Assembly (NCBI GenBank): GCA_016932015.1
Contig: JAFGDQ010000020.1
Location: 1 to 61,856 of the forward strand
Source of the DNA: Spirochaetota bacterium
GTDB taxonomy: Bacteria; Spirochaetota; UBA4802; JAFGDQ01
Length of the DNA: 61,856 bases
Direction of reading: 5' to 3'
Below the pieces are notes generated by a model, which had not been told where the DNA came from, did no database searches, and saw nothing but the letters and a program-made list of their open reading frames with translations. This document shows positions 25,775 to 34,266 of the stretch, one piece after another. Each line of letters opens with the position of its first letter. Position 1 is the stretch's first letter. A program made the position numbers and the translations under genes.

Positions 25775-27925
25775 TTGAAAAATTTTGATATTACTATTCT
25801 GTGCGTAATGATCGTCTTTTCTCTGTACTTAAGTTTTATTAGTCTTTTTAAGAGAATTCGGTTATCCGGAAACGTATTATTTTTTATTTTTAATATTTCT
25901 TTGTCGGCAATGTATCTGATTTTGCTTTTTCAGATACTGAATATGGATATTAATTTTCCATATTTACATAAAATTTTTTTATGCCTCCTGATTTTTTCTT
26001 TACAGATGCTGGTTTCCATACTGCATGTTTTTCCGGGATGGGAGAAAAAAACGCCGCGCTCTTTCATTTTACTTTCACAGCTTCCCGGACTTTCAGCAAT
26101 TATTCTGATATTATTAACTGATAAAATAATTACAGATGTTAGTTATAACAGAGGTTTGAAACATATATTCGGAGAGCAAATATTTTATTATACAGCTGTT
26201 TTTTTGTTTTATCTGATTCTTTTTCTGATTTTGTCAGTGTGGAAGTATAGAAATCTGAAAAATAAATCATTTAATGGAATCTTAACTCATCAGGTATTTA
26301 GCATCTTATCAGGAGTAATCTGTTTTTTAGCACTTTATATTATTCTCCCATTGTATAATAATTACATCTGTACTGTTTCCGGAACGATACTTTTATTTTT
26401 GATTCCTGCTTTTATTATGAATTATAGCTTATCAGGAGAAAAATATTTCGACATAAAACACTATTATTTAAAAGCAGTCGTATCAATTATATTTCTTGCG
26501 GGTCTGGTAATTCCTGCCTTTTTTTTCTTTGAAATAGCTGTGTTTTTTAACTTAGATTCGAAATGGATGCAAATGATTATCGGGACGGTATTTCTTTCTG
26601 CATATTTTTTTCTTTTCTTTCATTTTTTAAAACCGGTTGCCGAAAGCATACTGAATAAAAAGGATAAAAGATTATCAGCTGTATTCACCGGTATTACCAA
26701 TAATATTTATAGTTTTTCGAATAATAAAAAACAGCTTAACTGGGATACTTATTTTAAAGATGGAATTGATCTTCTCTGCTCAGAACTGTCAATTAACTCG
26801 GCTAGTCTGTTTCTTCATACAAGCGAGCCTGATTTTGAACTTATTCATGAATACGGGGAGAGAAGCAGGATACAGCTAATACCCGGGAAAGAAAAAATTA
26901 TAGATGCTATAAAAAAATATAAACAGATTATTGAGAAGTCATTAATTTATACCGACCCTGAGCTGCGTATGCCGGGAGATGAGCTATTAAAATTTTTTCT
27001 GAAACATGATGCGGAAATAGCAGTACCTCTATTCCAGGGAAAAAATGAGTTAACCGCATTGCTTATTTTGGGGAAAAATAATGAAAGAAAATTGTTTCCG
27101 GCAAGGGATTTAATTTATTTTCTTGATAGCTACAGATTGCATCTGGAGACACTGTTAGGCAAAATTCTTTTTTCAGAAAATGTCAGAAAGACTCAAATCA
27201 GTAAAAGAGATATAATGGTAGTCAGAAATATCAAGAAAAGAATAATTCCGGGCAGATTCAATAATATTAAGGGATTAAAAATCAGTTCAATATTTATTGA
27301 TAATTCGGAATTCGGCGGTGATTATTTAAATACAATGAAGATGAACGAAAATAAGGCTGGCATCTTTCTGTGTAATGTTTCTGATATGGGAATTGAATCC
27401 ATTCTTCTTTCTCTTCAGATACACAGCGTCTTTCGGTCCCAGGCAGAGTATTATGAATCACCGGAAATTATAATGAACAATATTAATCAGGTTTTATGTT
27501 CTTCAGGATTTACCGATAAATACGCGACGTCTATTTATATTATTTATGATTCCTCCTCAAGAGAAATAGCTTTTTCGAACGCTGCATTTAATTCTCTTCT
27601 GATTTATGACCCCGGAAAAGAGAGCTTTGATGAATATGATGCGGAAGGGATCCCGCTGGGTATTGATATTGGATTTCGGTATAAGCACAGAACAGTGTTT
27701 GCTCCGGTTAACAGTATAGGCCTATTGTACTCAAACGGATTATCCTCAGCTTTTAATAAGCAGGGAAACAGTTATTCTCCGAGCAGGTTAAAAGATATAA
27801 TAATGATCAATAAGGATGATGAACCGGCTGAAATTGTAAAAAAGATCTACAATGACTTTAAATCTTTTATTGATGATAATATATTATTAAATGATGTAAG
27901 TATTATACTTTTCAGAATGCAGTAG
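25775..27925 (+). CDS. Membrane protein with GAF-like and degenerate SpoIIE/PP2C phosphatase domain
   Basis: The 716-residue protein has about eight membrane helices in residues 1-290, a GAF-like region (about 310-465) and a SpoIIE-type phosphatase domain (about 485-716). The first metal Asp is kept in FGGDYLN, but the usual GDVSGHG is CNVSDMG and the usual TDG is SNG, so two metal-binding Asp are Asn; the last motif is NDVSII. It may therefore be a pseudophosphatase or need another ion. The start is a TTG with a weak ribosome-binding site; the next Met is at residue 12. Partner-switching regulators such as anti-anti-sigma factors would be its expected targets. It is followed 13 bases later by the DHH gene. 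Confidence 0.75.
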   Translation: MKNFDITILCVMIVFSLYLSFISLFKRIRLSGNVLFFIFNISLSAMYLILLFQILNMDINFPYLHKIFLCLLIFSLQMLVSILHVFPGWEKKTPRSFILLSQLPGLSAIILILLTDKIITDVSYNRGLKHIFGEQIFYYTAVFLFYLILFLILSVWKYRNLKNKSFNGILTHQVFSILSGVICFLALYIILPLYNNYICTVSGTILLFLIPAFIMNYSLSGEKYFDIKHYYLKAVVSIIFLAGLVIPAFFFFEIAVFFNLDSKWMQMIIGTVFLSAYFFLFFHFLKPVAESILNKKDKRLSAVFTGITNNIYSFSNNKKQLNWDTYFKDGIDLLCSELSINSASLFLHTSEPDFELIHEYGERSRIQLIPGKEKIIDAIKKYKQIIEKSLIYTDPELRMPGDELLKFFLKHDAEIAVPLFQGKNELTALLILGKNNERKLFPARDLIYFLDSYRLHLETLLGKILFSENVRKTQISKRDIMVVRNIKKRIIPGRFNNIKGLKISSIFIDNSEFGGDYLNTMKMNENKAGIFLCNVSDMGIESILLSLQIHSVFRSQAEYYESPEIIMNNINQVLCSSGFTDKYATSIYIIYDSSSREIAFSNAAFNSLLIYDPGKESFDEYDAEGIPLGIDIGFRYKHRTVFAPVNSIGLLYSNGLSSAFNKQGNSYSPSRLKDIIMINKDDEPAEIVKKIYNDFKSFIDDNILLNDVSIILFRMQ

Positions 27926-27937
27926 AATTAAATAATT

Positions 27938-29044
27938 ATGGATATAAATGAGTTAACTAATGAACTTCTAAGAGTACTGTTAAAATACAGATCCCTGCTT
28001 ATATGCATTAAAGGATCACCTGATCCGGATGTTATTGGATCTTCATATGCTCTTTCTGTTATTTGCGGCAAACTCGGAATTACATACAGAATCTCCTGCG
28101 CGATGCGTCCTTCTCTGCCGCAGAACAAGGCAATTATCAAAAATTTGAATATACCGATTTACTTTGAAGAATCAGTTGAAGATGTGAGGAAGTATGATGC
28201 TTATGCTATTCTCGATTTTCAGTCTGCACAAATTAATGGAATAAGCGGGATAATACCGTGCGCAATTCATATCGACCATCATGATCCGATTGAGGAGAAT
28301 ATTGATATTGATTATAAACAGGTAATAGTGGAAGCAGGTTCTGTCAGCACTTTTTTTGCGTTAGTCTTTAAAGAGTTGAATCAGAATAAAATGAAATTTG
28401 ATAAACAGGCATTGATTAATGTCTCTACCGCCTTGCTGTACGGTATACAGGTGGATACGGATTCCTATAAACATGCAACTCATCTTGATCTTGAGGCTCT
28501 GAATTATATTTCAAATTATTCCGATAAAAAAATTATTGAATGCATAACCGAAATCCCTTTGCCGGGCTATGTGCTGCGTCTGATTGTAAGAGCGCTTAAG
28601 AATAAAACAGAATACAAGTCATGGCTGATAGCGGGAATAGGATTTATTGATGAATCGGAAAGAGACAGTATTGCAATAATTGCAGACAATTTTGTGGAAA
28701 AGTTTAACTGTTCTCTTGCCGTCGTATTTGCGATAATAGAGAAGAAAAAACCGTATGGACTGAAACTGGATGCTTCGTTTAGAACGGAAGATGAAAATAT
28801 CAATTTAAATAAACTTATTCATATAATATCAGACAGCGGCGGCGGAAGAAAGTTCAAAGGTGCATATCAGGTAAATCTTGATTATTTTGCGGCTTCTCCA
28901 GATAAAGATTTATTATGGGAACTTGTCGAAAGTACTACTGTCGCGAAGTTGAAAAAAATCAGAGATGAAGCCCAATTATCAAAGATAAAAGGATTTTACA
29001 GCAAAATTATATACAGGGCTGGAAAAATTTTTAAATCACAATAA
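27938..29044 (+). CDS. DHH-family protein (NrnA-like, partly degenerate)
   Basis: The 368-residue product has a DHH domain (about 1-190) and a DHHA1-like end (about 230-345). The family's HxxPDGD motif reads KGSPDPD at 25-31, so the first His is Lys; LDFQSA and the hallmark IDHHDP are intact, and YGIQVDTDSY keeps the later Asp. The DHHA1 substrate motif GGGxH reads GGGRKFKGA. Intact relatives degrade oligoribonucleotides, pAp or c-di-AMP products. The two substitutions make normal activity doubtful. The gene is 13 bases after the degenerate phosphatase and probably cotranscribed. Confidence 0.8.
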   Translation: MDINELTNELLRVLLKYRSLLICIKGSPDPDVIGSSYALSVICGKLGITYRISCAMRPSLPQNKAIIKNLNIPIYFEESVEDVRKYDAYAILDFQSAQINGISGIIPCAIHIDHHDPIEENIDIDYKQVIVEAGSVSTFFALVFKELNQNKMKFDKQALINVSTALLYGIQVDTDSYKHATHLDLEALNYISNYSDKKIIECITEIPLPGYVLRLIVRALKNKTEYKSWLIAGIGFIDESERDSIAIIADNFVEKFNCSLAVVFAIIEKKKPYGLKLDASFRTEDENINLNKLIHIISDSGGGRKFKGAYQVNLDYFAASPDKDLLWELVESTTVAKLKKIRDEAQLSKIKGFYSKIIYRAGKIFKSQ

Positions 29045-29069
29045 ACTCTTCTATCAAATAGAACATGTT

Positions 29070-29123
29070 TAAGCATCTAATACAGAGTACTGATCATCTA
29101 AAGCACTCTGTATTAGATGCTTA
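29070..29123. repeat. Perfect 19-bp inverted repeat
   Basis: The arms at 29070-29088 and 29105-29123 are perfectly complementary (left arm begins TAAGCATCTAATAC) around a 16-base loop. It begins 26 bases after the DHH gene. No U-run follows on either strand, so it is not an ordinary terminator. Confidence 0.85.
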
Positions 29124-29164
29124 TCCTGGTATTTAACTGAAGCTGCCCGGATAGAATCTTTTAA

Positions 29165-29341
29165 TTATACATTCCTATGAGGAGACGTTCTGAGCTTTTG
29201 AAGCTGATCTTTTAATATGGAAATATCCAGCATGTAATTGCTGTAAGTTGCATGCATTCCCTTCGCTTTTGCAGCTTTAGCCCTGATCTCTTTTCTTTTG
29301 ATTTCTTCTTCAACTTTTGAAAGTTTATTTTTGCTGTTCAT
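29165..29341 (-). CDS. Small basic helical protein, 58 residues, unknown
   Basis: The reading frame starts MNSKNKLSKVEEEIKRK and ends TSPHRNV. It is rich in Lys, Glu and Ala and should be largely helical. It is supported by a strong AGGAGG (29351-29356) 9 bases before the ATG and by a promoter at 29382-29409. It has no membrane segment and no family I recognise. It is convergent to the DHH gene, from which the 19-bp hairpin separates it. Confidence 0.72.
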   Translation of the reverse strand: MNSKNKLSKVEEEIKRKEIRAKAAKAKGMHATYSNYMLDISILKDQLQKLRTSPHRNV

Positions 29342-29381
29342 CTTTTATACCTCCTTTTACTTATAAAAAATAATTCCTTTA

Positions 29382-29409
29382 ATTATAATAAAATATTTTT
29401 AATCTTCAA
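29382..29409 (-). promoter_or_regulatory. Probable sigma-70 promoter of the 58-residue gene
   Basis: On the minus strand TTGAAG (29409-29404) is followed after 16 bases by a perfect TATAAT (29387-29382), about 35 bases before the ATG. The remaining gap up to 29674 is AT-rich and holds nothing else I can support. Confidence 0.6.
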
Positions 29410-29674
29410 GTGGTGGCATCAATTATTTAAATCTTTATAAGTTATTAAAAAGATTGGCGATCGTCAACTTTTAAAGGGAAAAAATACAAAATTTTTTACT
29501 TAAACAAATACCTGTATGAAATTAGATGTGTAGACTGGACTATGAATGGAATGAAGAATAAATTATTATAATTAATTGTGATTCAATTTAAGCCCGGAAA
29601 TAGTTTTGAAGTTGGTAGAATACGAAATTTGTAAGAATAATCAGAGGAATATTTTTAAGGGTAACATGTCTTTA

Positions 29675-29872
29675 TTAGTCTTTGAATGGATCTTTTTCTG
29701 ATTTTATCTTTTGCTTTTTTTCTTCTTCAATTATGTCATTAAAGATATATTTATAATTATTCGATTTATCAATATTCAGCTGTTCAATAGGAATTTTCCT
29801 TTTTTCTTTATCGTTGCAGGAAGTGGAAAATAAAATCAGGCTTAATAATAATATATTTTTTAATATATTCAT
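29675..29872 (-). CDS. Small putative lipoprotein
   Basis: From ATG 29872 the product has 65 residues: a signal MNILKNILLLSLILFSTSC with a lipobox Cys19, then a charged tail (NDKEKRKIPIEQL, ending EKDPFKD). A longer frame opening at 30016 adds 48 residues of unlikely sequence. No clear ribosome-binding site is visible, which lowers confidence. It is divergent from the next gene. Confidence 0.5.
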   Translation of the reverse strand: MNILKNILLLSLILFSTSCNDKEKRKIPIEQLNIDKSNNYKYIFNDIIEEEKKQKIKSEKDPFKD

Positions 29873-30037
29873 ATTAAATAAATAATAAAATACGGTTATA
29901 GATTCAATCAAAAAATAACCGTATTTAAATAAATCTTTAATTGGACTGTTACCTGATTTATAAAATAGTTTAACAAACGAATTGACAGCAGTAAAAGAAT
30001 ATATTAATATAAACAAAGAAATCAGGGAGGGGTTTCA

Positions 30038-30640
30038 ATGAAGATAGATATTAATAATGAAATAATAATTACGGGCGGGGTTAAGAGACATAATTTAAAT
30101 AAGCCTGTTAAAGATTCCGCCGGAACTAAAGCCGCAGGAAATATTCCCGTACAGGATGTGCAGAATATTTCAAACAGTAAAGCCTATATTGATGCTGTTG
30201 CCATCAGCCAGATGGCCTGGAGTTTTTTTCAGACGGCATATCTTATCAGCTCAAGTTTGAGAAAGATTGCAAATGACGCGGTATTAACAGGAAGTATCGA
30301 TCAGGATGAATTAAATAAAGCGATGACCGGAATAAACGCGTCTTTAAGCGGGCTTCAGGAAGAGGGGCCTGCTGTTCTGAATGCTTTGCAGCAGAATAAT
30401 ATCTCAGCATTTGGATTCACAAGAGCAGATATTGATGTCCCGGAAGCAGCCGCTGACTTAGTATCTCTGGAAGAAGCTGCTTCTGTTCTTTCTGCAGGCG
30501 AAAAGCCGGATTTAAAAAGGATTGACAGAATAAATGATAACTTCTTCAATAATGGTTCAAAATTAAATGACTTTGTTAATTCGTTTTCAGCCGGGTTTTC
30601 TCTTTCTGGCATAAGAAATATAGACGCGGATAGTTTCTAG
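30038..30640 (+). CDS. Helical protein of unknown function, ending at an in-frame amber codon
   Basis: The 200-residue product starts after a strong GGGAGGGG sequence. It is helical and Ala/Ser/Asn rich (AISQMAWSFFQTAYLISSS, then LRKIANDAVLTGSIDQDELN), with no signal peptide. The TAG at 30638 is followed in the same frame by 35 more sensible codons up to TAG 30746, so the gene may be longer than it appears. The repeated polar helices and the tail vaguely resemble flagellin-type ends, which I cannot substantiate. The following gene looks like a type III secretion chaperone, so this could be its client. Confidence 0.6.
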   Translation: MKIDINNEIIITGGVKRHNLNKPVKDSAGTKAAGNIPVQDVQNISNSKAYIDAVAISQMAWSFFQTAYLISSSLRKIANDAVLTGSIDQDELNKAMTGINASLSGLQEEGPAVLNALQQNNISAFGFTRADIDVPEAAADLVSLEEAASVLSAGEKPDLKRIDRINDNFFNNGSKLNDFVNSFSAGFSLSGIRNIDADSF

Positions 30641-30748
30641 GATTTATTTAAAACAACAAATAATTTTGTTACTGATTATCCACAGATTGCATTAAATATT
30701 CAGGGGAATATCAATCCGGAAGCAGTCGCGAATTTAACAGCGCGTTAG
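30641..30748 (+). pseudogene. In-frame continuation after amber codon of the preceding gene
   Basis: Thirty-five codons follow the TAG in the same frame: they begin DLFKTTNNFVTDYPQIA and end NINPEAVANLTAR before TAG. Composition and codon use match the gene upstream, and no start codon with a ribosome-binding site lies in it. It is either a C-terminus cut off by a recent nonsense mutation or one reached by readthrough. Confidence 0.45.
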
Positions 30749-30795
30749 TTTACAGAGAGGGAAATCTGTATAATTATATTATTACGGAAATAAAT

Positions 30796-31200
30796 ATGGA
30801 AGCATTTGACGGTTTTATCGCAGCCATAGCGTCTGAATTTAAATTTAACTTTAAAAAAGATTCCGAAGGCGTTTATACCACAGATATTGAATTTGAAAAC
30901 GGAAGAGCTCAGAAAATACTGATTACATTATCCAAGGACGAGTCCGGAGACAGGATAATTCATTATTATTCTGTGATTGCAAAACTGAAAAGAGACTCAA
31001 TGGAATTATATAAATATTCTCTTGAACTTAATTCAACTCTTGACTACGGAGCTATTGTTTTAATGGACGGCACTCTGGTGCTCAGGAACTCAATTCTTCT
31101 TCATCATTGCGAGCCTCAAAGATTTATGAAATCGCTGATTTACATTGCAGCGAAAGCTGACGAACTGGAAGAAGCATTTTTAAAACAGAATATTAGTTAA
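30796..31200 (+). CDS. Type III secretion chaperone-like / YbjN-like protein
   Basis: The 134-residue product has the alpha-beta-beta-beta-alpha layout of CesT/Tir chaperones and YbjN proteins: an N-terminal helix (FDGFIAAIASEFKFNF), strands (GVYTTDIEFENGRAQKILIT, then IIHYYSVIAKL) and a C-terminal helix pair after NSILLHHCEPQRFMKSL. Acidic, small and without a signal, it fits a secretion chaperone. Whether flagellar or injectisome-linked cannot be told here. It follows the amber-containing gene by 47 bases. Confidence 0.55.
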   Translation: MEAFDGFIAAIASEFKFNFKKDSEGVYTTDIEFENGRAQKILITLSKDESGDRIIHYYSVIAKLKRDSMELYKYSLELNSTLDYGAIVLMDGTLVLRNSILLHHCEPQRFMKSLIYIAAKADELEEAFLKQNIS

Positions 31201-31330
31201 AAATTGAAATACATATTCTGTCTTTAACTGTTTTTAAGGAATGCGCAGTTATTCAATGAATTATTCCGGAGCCGTTCAGGACTGCAGTTTAGGAATTATG
31301 AAAAATATTTATTAAAGAAGGCGGTTAATA

Positions 31331-31795
31331 ATGAACATAATAGAAGGGAAACTTGATGCCGCGGGATTGAAAGTCGCGATAGTTGTTTCCAGGTTTAATG
31401 AATTTATTACCAGTAAGCTCCTGGGCGGGGCGGTTGACTGTATTAAAAGGAATAACGGCAAAGAGCAGGATATTACGGTTGTGTGGGTTCCTGGCTCATT
31501 TGAGATTCCTGCTGTTTTGCGGAGACTTGCAGATTCAAAAAAATATAATGCAGTTGTCTGCCTCGGTGCTGTAATAAGAGGTGCTACTCCGCATTTTGAC
31601 TATATCTCTGCTGAAGTAACTAAAGGTGTCGCGCAAATCAGCCTGACAGCAGATATCCCGGTTGTTTTCGGAGTATTGACGACCGATACAATAGAGCAGG
31701 CAATTGAAAGGGCTGGTACTAAAGCTGGAAATAAAGGCTTTGATGCAGCACTTTCCGCTATTGAAATGTGTAATATTTATTCCCAGTTAACCTGA
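31331..31795 (+). CDS. ribH: 6,7-dimethyl-8-ribityllumazine synthase
   Basis: The 154-residue protein is a standard lumazine synthase, the penultimate riboflavin step. Family segments are [44 protein letters not shown] with the catalytic His, and [26 protein letters not shown] lies about 9 bases before the ATG. Its TGA overlaps the nusB ATG by one base. No other rib genes and no FMN riboswitch are visible nearby; ribH-nusB pairing is common. Confidence 0.97.
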   Translation: MNIIEGKLDAAGLKVAIVVSRFNEFITSKLLGGAVDCIKRNNGKEQDITVVWVPGSFEIPAVLRRLADSKKYNAVVCLGAVIRGATPHFDYISAEVTKGVAQISLTADIPVVFGVLTTDTIEQAIERAGTKAGNKGFDAALSAIEMCNIYSQLT

Positions 31796-32241
31796 TGGGT
31801 CATAGACATAAAGCAAGAGAGTATGCCTTACAGGCATTATATATGTATGAAACCGTAAAGGCCTCTCCGGAAGAACTTGAATCTCTTAACTGGTTAAACA
31901 AGGAAATTCCGGATGATATAAGGGAATATGCGGTTTCCATAATAAATGGATCTATTGAAAAAATAGATTTCATTGATGATTTAATTAAGAAGTACTCCAA
32001 AAACTGGCAATTTGAAAGGCTGGGATTAATAGATAAATCTATACTTAGATTGTCTATATACAGTCTTCTTTTTGCACCGGATATTCCCAGTCCGGTTGTC
32101 ATAAATGAAGGTGTGGAACTGGGGAAAACATTCGGAGGTGAGAACTCGGGTCAGTTTATTAATGGAATCCTGGATTCAATCAAGAATAAGGAGTTGAACA
32201 AGGGGGAAAATTCTGCAGGTGAGCGCCAACCGAAAAAATAG
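31795..32241 (+). CDS. nusB: Transcription antitermination factor NusB
   Basis: The 148-residue helical protein opens GHRHKAREYALQALYMYE and ends near VVINEGVELGKTFGGENSGQ, both family-typical; FINGILDSI completes the fold. NusB binds BoxA with NusE in rRNA antitermination. It is translationally coupled to ribH (TGATG) and overlaps the TPR gene by 23 bases. The last 15 residues are a charged extension. Confidence 0.95.
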   Translation: MGHRHKAREYALQALYMYETVKASPEELESLNWLNKEIPDDIREYAVSIINGSIEKIDFIDDLIKKYSKNWQFERLGLIDKSILRLSIYSLLFAPDIPSPVVINEGVELGKTFGGENSGQFINGILDSIKNKELNKGENSAGERQPKK

Positions 32242-34258
32242 GATATCTTCCGTTGATAATAACTCCGGATCCGATGATTTTCAAATAAAACATAACCGGA
32301 TCAGCCGCATAGAAGCCGTCCGCTCTGAACTTACAAAAAGAAAATACATATCTTTTATTGTACTGCCTGCAATTGCAGTTCTTGTTATTGCGGCAGTTAT
32401 AATAATTACCAGTTATTACAAAAAGCCTCAGATTTTCAAACCATCGGATAATACGGTAACTTTCGCTGATCTGGAAAAAAAGGGAATTCCTGCCGTTAAA
32501 AGCAGTAATGCTTTACTCGAAAAAGGTAAAGATAATTATAATAAAGGATATTATAATAATGCTGTATCTGATTTTAATGAAGTCGTTGAATCCGATTCAT
32601 CTAATCAGGACAAGTCAACGGCTCTTACTTATATCGGCATAATATATGACGAAAGAGGTAATTACGATAAAGCGGTTGAGCATTATTTAAGGGCGCTTAA
32701 ATATGATAAGAACAGTGTAATTGCTTACAGAAACCTTGCAATAGCTTACAGGCATAAAAAAGATTACAGCAATGCAGAAGAAGCAGTCAGGAACGTTTTG
32801 AAAATTGATTCTCAAAATGTTCAGAATCTGATTTTACTGGGGAACATTCTTTTTGAACAGGGAAGATATAAGGACGCAATTAAGGAATACGGTGAAGCTC
32901 TGAAAATAAGCACGGATGAACCTGTAGCTCTTCATAATACCGCCCTTGCACTTTTAAGAACCGGTGATGAATTATCAGGTATTGAATATCTTAAGAAAGC
33001 AGGCGCGGCAGATAAATCCGGAAATATTGCAGGCCTTGCCTATTCAAAACTCGGCGTTATTTATCTTGAAAGAAAGGACTATTCATTTGCTGAAAAATAT
33101 TTACGCATGGCTGTATCAATTAATCCCGAAGATCCTGCAGCCAGGTATAATCTAGGGATTGTGTATCTTAAAATAAATAAACCGGATAATGCATTGATTG
33201 AATTCTCAAAAGCGGAAGAACTTGGCAGAAATGATGAAATGCTCCTTGAGAGTCTGGGCGATACATACTATGATCTGAATGAATATGATAAAAGTATAGA
33301 GACCTTTAACAGGCTTCTTGATACAAACAGAAGAAATATAAGAGTTCTTTCAAGGCTTGCTGAAGTATATCATAAGAAAGGCGATCCGGAAAAGGCTTTT
33401 GATTTATATAAACGTATTACTGTGATCGAACCGGCTACTGAAAATGCCAGGGTTGCCTACATAAACATGGCAAACATTCTAGATGATATGGGACAGTCTG
33501 AAGAGGCGATTAATACTTATAATAAAGCCCTGACTATTGATGAGAATGATGACTCCACACTGTATAATATGGGAATTGCCTATAAGAATGCGGGTAAACC
33601 TGAGCTTGCTGTACAGTCGTGGAAAAAAGCCTGGGAACTGAACTCAGATTCTCCGAAGCCTCTTCTTGCTATAGCCGGAGTTTATGAGGATAAAGAATTA
33701 TATGATCTGGCGATTGAAGAATACGAGAGAATAGTAAAAAGGTGGGCTGATCTTCAGGAAGCTCATTTTCAGCTTGCAGGCCTTTACTATAAAAAGAGTT
33801 TATATGATTATTCGATGGAAGAATACAGGAAGGTTGTTGAAATAAACGGCAATAATGACCTTGCGAGAAAAGCGCTTATAAATCTTGGAATGATCATTTC
33901 AGCAAATGCTGACAGCGAAGAAAAGCTTGATGAAGCGCAGTCGTATATTCAAAAGGCATTACTTCAAAAGCCGAATGACGCGGAAGCTCTTATTTCACTC
34001 GGCAATGTTTATTATAAAAAAGGAATGCTTGATGAAGCTATAGATACTTTTTACATGGTTATTTCATCTTCAAGAGACAGCAGGATTATTGCCGAAGCCT
34101 ACAATAATATAGGAAAATCATATCATAATAAAGGCGAGTATCAGAAAGCACTTAAGGCTTTTACCCTCGGTATAGATGAAGACCCGACAATGGAAGAAAT
34201 AAGAATCAACCGTAAGGTTTCAATGCAGGCTTATGAGAGCGAACTGCATGCGGAATAG
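32219..34258 (+). CDS. Membrane-anchored TPR protein
   Basis: The 679-residue product starts at GTG 32219 within the end of nusB, after a GGGGG sequence. A basic N-terminal stretch is followed by one membrane segment (about 45-66, FIVLPAIAVLVIAAVIIIT), and the rest is a run of about 16 TPR units (for example KALKIDSQNVQNLILLGNIL-type helices with ALNIAYxxKGDY patterns). It probably scaffolds a periplasmic or envelope complex, with the repeats outside the inner membrane. The exact role is unknown. Confidence 0.85.
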   Translation: MSANRKNRISSVDNNSGSDDFQIKHNRISRIEAVRSELTKRKYISFIVLPAIAVLVIAAVIIITSYYKKPQIFKPSDNTVTFADLEKKGIPAVKSSNALLEKGKDNYNKGYYNNAVSDFNEVVESDSSNQDKSTALTYIGIIYDERGNYDKAVEHYLRALKYDKNSVIAYRNLAIAYRHKKDYSNAEEAVRNVLKIDSQNVQNLILLGNILFEQGRYKDAIKEYGEALKISTDEPVALHNTALALLRTGDELSGIEYLKKAGAADKSGNIAGLAYSKLGVIYLERKDYSFAEKYLRMAVSINPEDPAARYNLGIVYLKINKPDNALIEFSKAEELGRNDEMLLESLGDTYYDLNEYDKSIETFNRLLDTNRRNIRVLSRLAEVYHKKGDPEKAFDLYKRITVIEPATENARVAYINMANILDDMGQSEEAINTYNKALTIDENDDSTLYNMGIAYKNAGKPELAVQSWKKAWELNSDSPKPLLAIAGVYEDKELYDLAIEEYERIVKRWADLQEAHFQLAGLYYKKSLYDYSMEEYRKVVEINGNNDLARKALINLGMIISANADSEEKLDEAQSYIQKALLQKPNDAEALISLGNVYYKKGMLDEAIDTFYMVISSSRDSRIIAEAYNNIGKSYHNKGEYQKALKAFTLGIDEDPTMEEIRINRKVSMQAYESELHAE

Positions 34259-34266
34259 CATTCCCA

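Noticed and set aside
29873..30016. N-terminal extension of the small lipoprotein
   Set aside because: It lacks a ribosome-binding site and would bury the signal peptide inside the protein.
31201..31330. FMN riboswitch before ribH
   Set aside because: The 130-base gap lacks the RFN consensus segments.
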